Shown: piece by piece, positions 42,035-50,700 of the stretch
Numbering within the stretch: the stretch's first letter is position 1
How the letters are laid out: every line of letters starts with the position of its first letter
Assembly (NCBI RefSeq): GCF_002006355.2
Contig: NZ_CP096980.1
Span: forward strand, 4,340,001-4,404,000
Reading direction: 5' to 3'
DNA length: 64,000 nt
DNA from: Clostridium felsineum DSM 794
GTDB lineage: Bacteria; Bacillota; Clostridia; Clostridiales; Clostridiaceae
Notes under the pieces: model-generated
What the model was told of the DNA's origin: nothing
The model's input: only the letters and a program-made list of their open reading frames with translations
Database searches by the model: none
Program-made: the position numbers and the translations under genes

Positions 42035-43750
42035 TTACAATTTAAATTCTTCTATTGATTCTACCATAACATTGGCACTTTGAGATAACTTTTCGGCGGC
42101 ATTTGCCACTTCAACAGATGATGCCGCCATTTGCTCTGTTGATGCATTTATCTCTTCAGATGAAGCTGAATTTTCTTCAGCTACCGAGGAAGCTCCCTCA
42201 GTCTTTTCTATAATAAATCCTTTATCTTTAGTAACGCTTTCCATAGATTTACTAACTTCGCTTATTTGAGGTATTATACTTCCAATTTCATTAATTATTT
42301 CCTTAAACGAAGATATTGAATTGTCTATTATACTAACTTGAGAATTCAAATTTTTATTTACATCTTGTGTTGTAGTTAACACAATTTTTGTTTCTTTTCT
42401 TATATCTTCAACCAATGTTGATATTTCAGTAGAAGAGTTTTTACTTTGTTCTGCTAATTCTCTTATCTCATCCGCAACTACAGCAAAGCCTTTACCAGCT
42501 TCCCCAGCTCTTGAAGCCTCAATGGCGGCATTTAATGCTAACAAATTAGTTTGGTCTGCTATGCCATTAATTAATGATGTTATAGTATTTATTTGATCTA
42601 CACTTAATACAAGATTATTAATTTTAGGTACAACATCTTCAAAAGATTTATTGATATTTTGAACTGATGAAATCAATTCTTGTAATTGCTCATTACTTAA
42701 ACTTGCCTTATAACTAATTTGCTTGGCTGTAGAATTAACACCATCTACTGTTTCTACTACTCCATCAATTTTACTTCCAAATCTATTAAGTACATTTGTC
42801 ATATCAACAAGTTCACCTGCTTGACTTACAGATCCGCTAGCTACTTCACTAATTGCATTAGTTACCTCCTGTGTAGTTGCTGACATTTCTTCTGATACAG
42901 CTGAAAGTGAAACCGATTGATTGTTTATTTCTTTTGCATTATCTTTTATTTTTACCATTATTTTTGAAATTGATTCAATTGTTTTATGTAATGCCTTATT
43001 TAAAATTGCAAATTCACTATTCCCTTCAGTGTTTACTTTAACAGTAAGATTACCATTAGATACTTCATTTATAGCCTCTGTAAAATCTTTAATAGAACTT
43101 TTTATTAAAGTCAATATTGCAACTGATATTATTGAACCTATAATTACCAAAAGAATTATTATTGTAAATAACATAATTACAGCATTTTGAAAATCTTTAT
43201 CTGAGCTTACTCTCATTAGTTCAGCTTGATTTTTATGATACTTCAAAAGATTCTTAATTGATTTTGTGAGATTGCTTCCGGCTTTAGCATGTCTGTCTAA
43301 AAAGTCCTGATCTGGATTTTGATCAACCTTTCTTAAGTCTTTTAACTTGTCATCAAAATATTTATACTTTTCAAAATTACTTTTTAAAGCTTCAGCTTGT
43401 CTCTTACCATTCTCGTCTTTAATTGCCGATATCTCCTCATTAATACTTTTAACAATAGCTTTATTTATCTCCTCGATTTCTGTTACATATGAATTGTCAA
43501 ATTTTCTATCTGTAAGCTTTGTCACCGTATTACGAAGTGTGCCCACATTTCCATATATATCTGCTATCCTATCAACCCCTTGAACTTCTACATTTGACAT
43601 AGTATGAACATTTTCATTTACACTCTTAAGTTTTAAATAAGATATCGTCCCAACAGAAATTGTTGAAAATATGGCTAAGACAAAAAGTATTATGATACCA
43701 TAGCTAATTTTTAGGTTTTTAAAAACTCTAATATTTTTAATCTTGCTCAT
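42035..43750 (-). CDS. Methyl-accepting chemotaxis protein
   Basis: About 571 residues. TM1 (~13-36), an extracellular helical sensor of 4HB type (~37-180), TM2 (~188-213), HAMP (~214-268) and a full signalling domain with tip DQTNLLALNAAIEASRAGEAG. The C-terminal methylation helix includes ASSEEINASTEQMAASS. The start is the ATG at 43750, behind GGGAGAG; a TTG seven codons earlier has no ribosome site. Ligand unknown. Confidence 0.92.
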   Translation of the reverse strand: MSKIKNIRVFKNLKISYGIIILFVLAIFSTISVGTISYLKLKSVNENVHTMSNVEVQGVDRIADIYGNVGTLRNTVTKLTDRKFDNSYVTEIEEINKAIVKSINEEISAIKDENGKRQAEALKSNFEKYKYFDDKLKDLRKVDQNPDQDFLDRHAKAGSNLTKSIKNLLKYHKNQAELMRVSSDKDFQNAVIMLFTIIILLVIIGSIISVAILTLIKSSIKDFTEAINEVSNGNLTVKVNTEGNSEFAILNKALHKTIESISKIMVKIKDNAKEINNQSVSLSAVSEEMSATTQEVTNAISEVASGSVSQAGELVDMTNVLNRFGSKIDGVVETVDGVNSTAKQISYKASLSNEQLQELISSVQNINKSFEDVVPKINNLVLSVDQINTITSLINGIADQTNLLALNAAIEASRAGEAGKGFAVVADEIRELAEQSKNSSTEISTLVEDIRKETKIVLTTTQDVNKNLNSQVSIIDNSISSFKEIINEIGSIIPQISEVSKSMESVTKDKGFIIEKTEGASSVAEENSASSEEINASTEQMAASSVEVANAAEKLSQSANVMVESIEEFKL

Positions 43751-43943
43751 AATAGCGTCTCTCCCTTCCAATATAAGCCAGTCAGTTATTTAATCGTCAT
43801 TTATAAGTAAATATTTAGATGTATTTCATATTTTTATTATTTTTTATCAATTTATAAATTATGTTCATTTAACTTTATTAATATAATTTGTAGTATTTTA
43901 AATAAAGTTGTAAAATATTAAATATACATACGAGGTGATTTAT

Positions 43944-45281
43944 TTGAAATATTTTAAAAAATTTATAACAGAAGAATCCATTTTAATACTTAGTGCTTTG
44001 AAATGGATATTTTTATCTGCCGCAATAGGCGCATTAGTTGGAGGTTTAACAACTGAATTCGTTAAACTAATTAACATTACTATAGGTTTTACTTTTAAAT
44101 TTCGTTATTATTATTTATTTCTACCAATAGGCTTATTTCTCAGTAATTTTATAATAAATTTATTACCTGAAGCAAAAGGTCATGGTACTGAGAAAGCAAT
44201 TAAAAGTGTTAATGAAAATAAAGGAAATATGGATATAAAGGTAGTTCCTATAAAACTTTTAACTACACTTATAACAATTATTTTTGGTGGTTCCGTAGGT
44301 CTTGAAGGTCCTGCAACTCAAATAGGCGGTACTATATCCTCTTTTTTAGGCTCAAGTTTTAAAATGAATACCGCCGATAAAAGAAGGCTTGTAGTGTGTG
44401 GTATAAGCGCAGGCTTTGTATCTGTATTTAACGCACCTATTGGTGCCGGAATTTTTGCATGCGAAGTTTTATATATAGGAAAATTATCTTATATTTCTCT
44501 CTTACCTTCCTTGATATCATCCTTTACAAGCTACTATACTGGTCTATATCTTGGAAATAAACCTTTAAGTTTTCCAATCTCCTACGTTCCCAAGAATCAA
44601 TTTAAAGCATTTGTAGGTGTTCTTATATTTAGCTTTATAGTTGGTATTGCTTCTATATTATTTATAAAACTAGTAGGATCCATTGATATGTTTTTTAGAA
44701 AACTTAAAATTTACCCACCACTAAAAGGAATAATTGGAGGTGCTATAATTATTGTATTAGTTACAATAACAGGTTCAACCGAGACTCTTGGAATAGGTGA
44801 TAATGTCTTTACTAACGCTGTTCTTGGAACAAAAACCACTAGTACCTTATTCCTTACAAAATCATTAACAACTTCATTAACTCTAGGTTGTGGTGGAAGT
44901 GGAGGAATTTTAACACCTATGCTATTTATAGGTTCAACACTTGGAAATGCCTTTGCACAACTTATTCACTCAAATTTAGTTTTTTATTCTGCTATAGGAA
45001 TGGTGGCATTTTTAGCAGCTTGTTCAAATGTTCCAATTTCATCAATTGTGATTGCTATAGAACTTTTTGGTGGCAATATTGGATTATATGCTTCTATTGC
45101 AATTGGTGTAAGCTATATAATAGTTGGACATACTAGTATCTATCCAACTCAATTTATTATGACATCTAAAACACCATCTCTTGATGTAGAAACAAATACA
45201 TCTGTAAATAATTCACATAGTTTTAATGTATCTAATAAAAGCCACTCTTTTCTAAAAATCATAAATAAATTTAAACATTAA
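43944..45281 (+). CDS. ClC-family chloride channel/transporter
   Basis: About 445 residues with the ClC fold. The filter regions are GGSVGLEGPATQIG (~115-128) and GCGGSGGILTPMLFIG (~315-330), and FNAPIGAGIFACEVL is the family helix after the first filter. The gating-Glu position is occupied (LEGP). The proton-glutamate equivalent (in the FACEVL region) suggests an H+/Cl- exchanger rather than a pure channel, but this is uncertain. The start is TTG at 43944, 6 nt after GAGGTG; a GTG inside that ribosome site is less likely. Confidence 0.9.
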   Translation: MKYFKKFITEESILILSALKWIFLSAAIGALVGGLTTEFVKLINITIGFTFKFRYYYLFLPIGLFLSNFIINLLPEAKGHGTEKAIKSVNENKGNMDIKVVPIKLLTTLITIIFGGSVGLEGPATQIGGTISSFLGSSFKMNTADKRRLVVCGISAGFVSVFNAPIGAGIFACEVLYIGKLSYISLLPSLISSFTSYYTGLYLGNKPLSFPISYVPKNQFKAFVGVLIFSFIVGIASILFIKLVGSIDMFFRKLKIYPPLKGIIGGAIIIVLVTITGSTETLGIGDNVFTNAVLGTKTTSTLFLTKSLTTSLTLGCGGSGGILTPMLFIGSTLGNAFAQLIHSNLVFYSAIGMVAFLAACSNVPISSIVIAIELFGGNIGLYASIAIGVSYIIVGHTSIYPTQFIMTSKTPSLDVETNTSVNNSHSFNVSNKSHSFLKIINKFKH

Positions 45282-45282
45282 A

Positions 45283-45333
45283 AAAAGTACCTGTAAAAAT
45301 CACAATTACTATGTGACTTTTACAGGTACTTTT
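45283..45333. terminator. Long bidirectional terminator
   Basis: Arms 45283-45304 and 45312-45333 pair over 22 bp with a single A-C mismatch. The right arm touches the stop of the glycosyltransferase gene. Confidence 0.92.
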
Positions 45334-46534
45334 ACATTAATTTTAATATCTCTTCTGCAGCCTTTTTATATCCACCACAATTTTCAAAGGACTCATTTAT
45401 TCTTCTTATATTTTGAGTATACTTAGAATTTGATAAAATTTCATTCAAGGAATTTTTCAAAATTTCGGCTGTGAGATTGTTTCTATCAAGTGATATACAT
45501 GCACCTAGCTTTTCTGCTCTTGATGACATATATGGTTGATCAGCACCTAATGGTATTGCAACAAACGGAACATTGTTAACTATTAAGTCATTTACACTAT
45601 TCATACCTCCATGTGTTACCGCTGCCTCAGCGTATTTTAAAACTTTACTTTGTGAAATATAATTTCTCACTATAAAGTTTTTAGGAATATTAAATTCTGA
45701 TAAATCTGTTTTATAAGCAGTCATAACTACTATTGCATCCATATCTTTAAATGCTTCAAAGAATATTTCATAAAGAGTTTTATCAAAATTACTAAAAACC
45801 GTACCTAATGAGACATATATTACTCTCTTTCCTTCAAGCTTCTCAAAAGGAAAATCATTTTTAACATCATTTCTATTATATATAGGTGGCCCTATAAACC
45901 TAAAGTTTTCATTATAATACTCAGGGTGAGCAACAAAATATTCAGAGGTATAAGCAAAATTTAAATTTCCTTCATTAAACAGTAAGTTTATTATTGAAGG
46001 CATTTTTATATTATACTTTTCTTCCAATTTTGTAGAAATATCAATAAAGAGCTCTGACATTCCGGACTGCTCAGCCATTTTATTCATTGAATTAATAGCT
46101 CTTTCAGATATCATTTCTTTTGGAGATGCAAATATTGCAAAAGAAGAGAACGAAGGAATTTTTAATATCTGCGAAATAATGTTTCCAAAGGGGAAAATTG
46201 CAGTATAACCTATAGCATCAAATTTAAAGCCTTTAATTTGTTCCAAAATAGCATCAATATATTCTTCAGCTGAGCTTAAAAGCTGCACAAAATACTCCAT
46301 TCTAAGCTTTAAACCCATAGCCGAATTTGGTGCATAGCCACCATCATTTTTAAATGTATATACAGGTTTTTTAAAAGCCTTAAAAATTGCACCAGTATTC
46401 TCAATACTATCTTTAAAATTATCTGTAGAAAAATAAGTTACTTCTTGTCTATCTTTAACCAACTCGTTAATAATCCCTAATGTAGGATTTATATGTCCAT
46501 AAGCAGGACTACTTAAAAAAAGAATTTTTCCCAT
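45332..46534 (-). CDS. MGT-family (macrolide-type) UDP-glycosyltransferase
   Basis: About 400 residues, GT1/GT-B fold. The N-terminal acceptor half starts KILFLSSPAYGHINPTLGII. The donor half has VIYVSLGTVFSN (~233) and the UDP-sugar signature THGGMNSVNDLIVNNVPFVAIPLG followed by DQPYMS. It resembles YjiC and macrolide glycosyltransferases, which inactivate or tailor lipophilic compounds. The start is ATG 46534, after GGAG; a GTG overlapping that site was rejected. It follows a VC0807-type membrane gene by about 30 nt. Confidence 0.88.
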   Translation of the reverse strand: MGKILFLSSPAYGHINPTLGIINELVKDRQEVTYFSTDNFKDSIENTGAIFKAFKKPVYTFKNDGGYAPNSAMGLKLRMEYFVQLLSSAEEYIDAILEQIKGFKFDAIGYTAIFPFGNIISQILKIPSFSSFAIFASPKEMISERAINSMNKMAEQSGMSELFIDISTKLEEKYNIKMPSIINLLFNEGNLNFAYTSEYFVAHPEYYNENFRFIGPPIYNRNDVKNDFPFEKLEGKRVIYVSLGTVFSNFDKTLYEIFFEAFKDMDAIVVMTAYKTDLSEFNIPKNFIVRNYISQSKVLKYAEAAVTHGGMNSVNDLIVNNVPFVAIPLGADQPYMSSRAEKLGACISLDRNNLTAEILKNSLNEILSNSKYTQNIRRINESFENCGGYKKAAEEILKLM

Positions 46535-46567
46535 TTTTATCACTCCTTATTTACTAATTAAACTGTT

Positions 46568-47182
46568 TTATTTTTTTCTATGCCAATACCATTTTGGAAA
46601 AGCTATTGTAAAAGCTATAAATAGTGGTGTAGATATATTTCCATAAAGCATACCTATAGTGTAATAAGAACTCATAGATAAGTAATGAAGTAGTATTAAT
46701 CTAACAACAGCTTGACTTAAAGCTAATAATCCCCATGAGAAAGTAAGTATTCTCCATGTTCTTAAATATCTTGAGTTTCTTTTAGTATCTTCTGAAGCAT
46801 TTTTAAAATAGCTCTGCTCAACAATTACTTGAATTAATGATTTCTTTAAAAATAGTGAAATAAAAAATATAATAGAAATTAAAGTATCTTGAATTATAGG
46901 TGATATTAAATAAAAAGTTGGATTTTTAGAAAGAAGCGTTCCTATTAATCCAATAATAGAAATAATGCCAGAAATAATTGCTAAAGCATTTACTCTATGT
47001 GATTTTACAAAATTGAATAATATGATACCAATGCTCCATACACCAGATAAAGTTACCCCCTGTAACGTCATATTGAATTTATTAAAAACATAAAAAATTA
47101 TTATTGGAATAATTGCACTTGCAACAAAGTCTGTATTAAATATAATTGCTTTATTAGAATTACTTAATGATTTTTTTTCCAT
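46568..47182 (-). CDS. VC0807-family membrane protein
   Basis: About 204 residues with six hydrophobic segments. It begins with a cytoplasmic Lys/Ser stretch and ends PKWYWHRKK. The pattern TWRILTFSWGLLALSQAVVR (~145-165) is typical of the VC0807 group, which has no proven function. The start is ATG 47182, after GAGGTG. First gene of the pair with the glycosyltransferase and divergent from a two-component system. A role in export or sensing of the glycosylated compound is speculation. Confidence 0.75.
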   Translation of the reverse strand: MEKKSLSNSNKAIIFNTDFVASAIIPIIIFYVFNKFNMTLQGVTLSGVWSIGIILFNFVKSHRVNALAIISGIISIIGLIGTLLSKNPTFYLISPIIQDTLISIIFFISLFLKKSLIQVIVEQSYFKNASEDTKRNSRYLRTWRILTFSWGLLALSQAVVRLILLHYLSMSSYYTIGMLYGNISTPLFIAFTIAFPKWYWHRKK

Positions 47183-47348
47183 ATTGAGCACCTCTTTATT
47201 TTTAATTTGTTGTTTTCTTTACTTAACTTACAATGTTATTTTACTATAGCCTAAACCTTATTTATATCCACTTAAGTAACCTTTTATATATGACTTAAGT
47301 ACTATATTTTGTTATAATAAAAAAAACACACACGAAAGGTATATAAAT

Positions 47349-48518
47349 ATGAATACATTCTTTTCTTCAAGTAAAGATAGGCGCGCTGCCTTTAGAATTG
47401 TACAATTCTTCATCATTATCTCAATATTTAAGGCTTCTATTCAAAATGGGATACATATATTAAACTTAATTGCTTTAATTTTGTTATGCTTTAATGACTT
47501 ATTAAGAGATTTTATAAAATATCCCTTAAGGTATGTCTCCTGTGCTATAAGTAACTTATTATTACTTTATATTGCATATACAAACACAGGAACTGAAATT
47601 ATAGTATATGCAGTTTTACTCTCTGTAGAAATAATATTATTGAATAAAGAGATCATTAAAAGTCTACTTATAATAAATTTTGCAACCTATTATGTTGCCA
47701 GTGGTATACTTTACAGCAATAATCCTATTCATATATTTCTAACCGGACTTACAAATTATATTTTAACTATACTTGTTTCTCTTTTATTTAAAGGAATTAT
47801 TAAAGAAAAAGTCAAAGCTGAAAATCTAAACAAAGAACTTAATGAAACAAATTTAAAATTAGAGAAATATGCAAAAAAAATAGAAGAACTTACTATAGAA
47901 AAGGAAAGAACTAGAATAGCTCAAGAACTACACGATTCTATTGGCCATTCTTTAGTGGCTTTAAATATGAATCTAGAGTATACAGAAAATATAATTGAAA
48001 TTAAACCTGAAAAGGCAAAGCTTGTAGTTAAAAATTGCTATAAAATTTCTAAAGAATGTTTACAAACTCTGAGAAAAGTAGTTAACTTACTTAAAGAAAC
48101 TTCAAATAAGTATAATCTTAATGAAGAAATACATAAAATATTTGATAATTTTAAAAACACAAGCCAATATAAATTTAATCTAAAATACGATAATACAGTA
48201 GAAAAAATAGAAAGTACCATTAAAATTTGTATTTTTAAAACTGTGCGAGAAGCTATCACTAATGGTGTAAAGCACGGAAAAGCTACAATTTTTACAATTG
48301 ATATTTATAAAAAAGATAACTATATACACTTTAAAATTACAAATAATGGTCAAGGAATTAATTCATCTGATATCATTAAATCAAATGGACTTATCGGTAT
48401 GGAGCAAAGAATTAATGAATTTAATGGTGATATCTTTTTTAGTTCACCTGATAAAACTGGCTTTATTGTAGAAGGAAAAATTCCATTTAAAATTTTGGAG
48501 GAGATACCACATGACTAA
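47349..48518 (+). CDS. NarL-type sensor histidine kinase (HisKA_3)
   Basis: A 389-residue kinase. The N-terminal ~160 residues hold about 5 short membrane segments with hardly any extracellular loop, so it may sense a membrane signal. A coiled coil (~160-185) leads to the HisKA_3 dimerisation domain with phosphoacceptor His in QELHDSIGHSLVA (~196). The HATPase (~290-380) has VREAITNGVKHG and NGLIGMEQRI. It overlaps its response regulator by 8 nt. Ribosome site GAAAGG. Confidence 0.9.
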   Translation: MNTFFSSSKDRRAAFRIVQFFIIISIFKASIQNGIHILNLIALILLCFNDLLRDFIKYPLRYVSCAISNLLLLYIAYTNTGTEIIVYAVLLSVEIILLNKEIIKSLLIINFATYYVASGILYSNNPIHIFLTGLTNYILTILVSLLFKGIIKEKVKAENLNKELNETNLKLEKYAKKIEELTIEKERTRIAQELHDSIGHSLVALNMNLEYTENIIEIKPEKAKLVVKNCYKISKECLQTLRKVVNLLKETSNKYNLNEEIHKIFDNFKNTSQYKFNLKYDNTVEKIESTIKICIFKTVREAITNGVKHGKATIFTIDIYKKDNYIHFKITNNGQGINSSDIIKSNGLIGMEQRINEFNGDIFFSSPDKTGFIVEGKIPFKILEEIPHD

Positions 48519-49167
48519 TATTATTATTGTTGATGATCAACAAATTGTTCGCGAAGGTTTAAAAATGATTTTGAGCTTAAATGAAGAAATAAATGTTTTA
48601 GGAGAGGCTTCTAACGGCATGGAATTACTTGAAGCTTTGAAGGACATGACACCAGATGTAGTTCTTATGGATATACGAATGCCAATAATGAATGGAATTG
48701 AGGCAACTAAAATAGTTAAAGAAAAGTATCCCACTGTTAAAGTTATTATATTAACTACTTTTGATGAGGACGAATACATTTTTCAAGGCTTAAAATATGG
48801 TGCTGATGGATATATTCTTAAAGATGCAGGATCAAAAGAAATAATAAACTCAATAAAAAGTGCTCTTGATGGAAGTATATTATTAAATCCTAAAGTTACA
48901 GAAAAAGTAATACAAGCACTAAATGGTGTAAAACCCCCCAAAGAGGAAACTAAGAAAAAAAATGATGCTGAAAAACTTATAAGCCTACTAACCCCACGTG
49001 AACTTGAAGTTGTAAAACATATCATGGATGGAAAAAGTAATAAAACTATAGGTAAAGACTTATTTGTAACTGAAGGTACAGTAAAAAACTATGTATCTAA
49101 AATACTAGATAAGCTTGATCTAAATAATAGAACAGAACTTGTTGTATTTTTTAAAGACTTAATTTAA
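48511..49167 (+). CDS. NarL/LuxR-family response regulator
   Basis: A 218-residue regulator. The receiver has DDQ (8-10), phospho-acceptor Asp in VLMDIRMP (~54) and Lys in GYILKDAG (~105). The C-terminal LuxR HTH (~150-215) reads LTPRELEVVKHIMDGKSNKTIGK, then VTEGTVKNYVSKIL. GGAGGAGA is 7 nt before the ATG. The divergent glycosyltransferase/VC0807 pair is the likely target. An IS element has cut its terminator. Confidence 0.93.
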   Translation: MTNIIIVDDQQIVREGLKMILSLNEEINVLGEASNGMELLEALKDMTPDVVLMDIRMPIMNGIEATKIVKEKYPTVKVIILTTFDEDEYIFQGLKYGADGYILKDAGSKEIINSIKSALDGSILLNPKVTEKVIQALNGVKPPKEETKKKNDAEKLISLLTPRELEVVKHIMDGKSNKTIGKDLFVTEGTVKNYVSKILDKLDLNNRTELVVFFKDLI

Positions 49168-49173
49168 AAATAA

Positions 49174-49204
49174 AGAGTGAATATTTAAGTTAAATACTCA
49201 CTCT
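49174..49204. terminator. Terminator stem interrupted by the IS at its 3' edge
   Basis: Arms AGAGTGAATATTTAA (49174-49188) and TTAAATACTCACTCT (49190-49204) pair with one mismatch. The expected tail, CTTTAGC, is now found at 50691-50697 beyond the IS, so the plus-strand terminator has lost its T-rich tail. Confidence 0.8.
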
Positions 49205-49206
49205 CT
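49199..49206 (+). repeat. Target-site duplication, left copy
   Basis: CACTCTCT, repeated exactly at 50685-50692 on the other side of the IS. Eight bp is the usual size for IS256-family elements. Confidence 0.85.
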
Positions 49207-49232
49207 GAGCATGTGAAGAAAAGTCTGTAAAT
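49207..49232 (+). repeat. IS left terminal inverted repeat
   Basis: Begins GAG, then TGT, AA and TCTGTAAA in fixed register with the right end; about two thirds of the 26 positions agree. Confidence 0.75.
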
Positions 49233-49241
49233 AAAAATAAT

Positions 49242-49279
49242 AAGGCTTTCTATGGTAAAATAAAATCATAGGAGGCCTT
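49242..49279 (+). promoter_or_regulatory. Hairpin hiding the transposase ribosome site
   Basis: AAGGCTTTCTATG (49242-49254) pairs with CATAGGAGGCCTT (49267-49279) over all 13 positions, two as G-U. The whole AGGAGG ribosome site (49270-49275) is in the right arm. Transcripts entering from outside would fold and be poorly translated. Confidence 0.75.
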
Positions 49280-49284
49280 TTATT

Positions 49285-50526
49285 ATGGCAAGAAAAAAAG
49301 ATATTTATAAGGTAAAACCAATGAATGAAGGAAAAAGAAATATTATATCAGCTCTTATAGACGAGTATGATATTCAGTCAGCTGAGGATATTCAGGAAGC
49401 TTTAAAAGATCTATTAGGTGGAACTATTCAATCTATGCTTGAAGGTGAAATGGACGAGCATTTAGGCTATGAACCATATGAACGAGCCGAAACTACAAAC
49501 TCAAGAAATGGGAAAAAACAAAAAAGAATTCGAAGCAAATATGGTGAGATGAATATAGATGTACCACAGGATAGAGAAAGTTCTTTTGAACCTAAAATAG
49601 TACAAAAACACCAGAAAGATATTTCTGGTATAGAAGAAAAAATTATTTCTATGTATGCTAAAGGATTAAGTACCAGACAAATTTCAGAACAAATTGAAGA
49701 TATATATGGGTTTGAAGTTAGTGAAGGAATGGTTTCAAATATAACCAATAAACTTCTTCCTGAAATAGAAGCATGGCAACATAGACCTTTATCTACAGTA
49801 TATCCAATTGTTTTCATTGATGCAGTTCATTTTTCCGTAAGGGAAAATAACGTTATACGTAAGCTTGCAGCTTACATTATTCTTGGTATAAATAATGAAG
49901 GCAGAAAGGAAGTACTTTCTATAAATATTGGAGAAAATGAAAGCAGTAAATATTGGCTTAGTGCTCTCAATGAATTAAAAAATAGGGGTGTTCAAGATAT
50001 CCTTATCCTTTGTGCAGACGGTCTTACAGGGATAAAGGAATCTATATCAGTAGCTTTTCCAAATACTGAATATCAACGTTGTATAGTTCATCAAGTAAGA
50101 AATACATTAAAGTATGTTGCTGATAAAGATAAAAAAGAATTTGCAAAAGATTTAAAAACTATATATCATGCACCTTCTGAGGAAATTGCATATAAGCAAT
50201 TAGAAGAAATCACTGAAAAATGGGAAAAACATTATCCTAACTCAATGAAAAGCTGGAAATCAAATTGGGATGCTATTAGCCCTATTTTTAAGTTCTCTGC
50301 TGATGTAAGAAAAGTTATTTATACTACAAATGCAATCGAAAGTCTCAACAGCACATACCGTAGATTAAATAGACAAAGAACTGTATTTCCAAGCGATACA
50401 TCACTTTTAAAAGCTTTATACCTTGCTACTTTTGAAGCTACAAAAAAATGGCGTTTGCCACTAAGAAATTGGGGTAAAGTGTACGGTGAATTATCTATTA
50501 TGTATGAAGGACGACTTACTGAATAA
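49285..50526 (+). CDS. IS256-family transposase
   Basis: A 413-residue Mutator-type transposase, full length for the family. The DDE triad can be placed: Asp in VFIDAVHF (~174), Asp in LCADGLTG (~245) and Glu in YTTNAIESLNS (~352). The conserved CIVHQVRNTLKYV block (with the C/H pair) lies between the second Asp and the Glu. The N-terminal part (~25-110) is the DNA-binding region, with EGEMDEHLGYEPYER. No frameshift or stop was seen. Confidence 0.95.
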   Translation: MARKKDIYKVKPMNEGKRNIISALIDEYDIQSAEDIQEALKDLLGGTIQSMLEGEMDEHLGYEPYERAETTNSRNGKKQKRIRSKYGEMNIDVPQDRESSFEPKIVQKHQKDISGIEEKIISMYAKGLSTRQISEQIEDIYGFEVSEGMVSNITNKLLPEIEAWQHRPLSTVYPIVFIDAVHFSVRENNVIRKLAAYIILGINNEGRKEVLSINIGENESSKYWLSALNELKNRGVQDILILCADGLTGIKESISVAFPNTEYQRCIVHQVRNTLKYVADKDKKEFAKDLKTIYHAPSEEIAYKQLEEITEKWEKHYPNSMKSWKSNWDAISPIFKFSADVRKVIYTTNAIESLNSTYRRLNRQRTVFPSDTSLLKALYLATFEATKKWRLPLRNWGKVYGELSIMYEGRLTE

Positions 50527-50544
50527 AAAGCTTAATATGCCAAA

Positions 50545-50566
50545 AACGCCTGTTTTTAAAGGCGTT
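50545..50566 (+). terminator. Terminator-like hairpin behind the transposase gene
   Basis: AACGCC (50545-50550) and GGCGTT (50561-50566) with a 10-nt loop, shortly after the transposase stop. Confidence 0.6.
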
Positions 50567-50658
50567 CTTCACATACATATTTTTAGAATGTATATTTAAA
50601 ACAAGATAGAAAGTCACTTTTGACAATCTTGTCTTTTAAAACTTACCATAGAAAGTTA

Positions 50659-50684
50659 TTTTACAGAAAGAATTTTACACTCTC
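50659..50684 (-). repeat. IS right terminal inverted repeat
   Basis: Reverse complement starts GAGAGTGTAAAA and continues with TTTCTGTAAAA, matching the left end. Confidence 0.75.
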
Positions 50685-50692
50685 CACTCTCT
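50685..50692 (+). repeat. Target-site duplication, right copy
   Basis: CACTCTCT, identical to 49199-49206. Confidence 0.85.
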
Positions 50693-50700
50693 TTAGCTAT

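Larger units (their letters stand above)
49207..50684 (+). mobile_element. Complete IS256-family insertion sequence, 1478 bp
   Basis: One transposase gene between imperfect terminal inverted repeats of ~26 bp. The left end reads GAGCATGTGAA then TCTGTAAA (49207-49232). The right end, reverse-complemented, reads GAGAGTGTAAA then TCTGTAAA (50684-50659). A second shared block, CTTTCTATGGTAA, follows inside both ends. The 8-bp direct repeat CACTCTCT flanks the element. Internal hairpins after the transposase (50545-50566, and a nested one near 50599-50640) would stop transcription. The element appears intact and possibly active. Confidence 0.9.
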
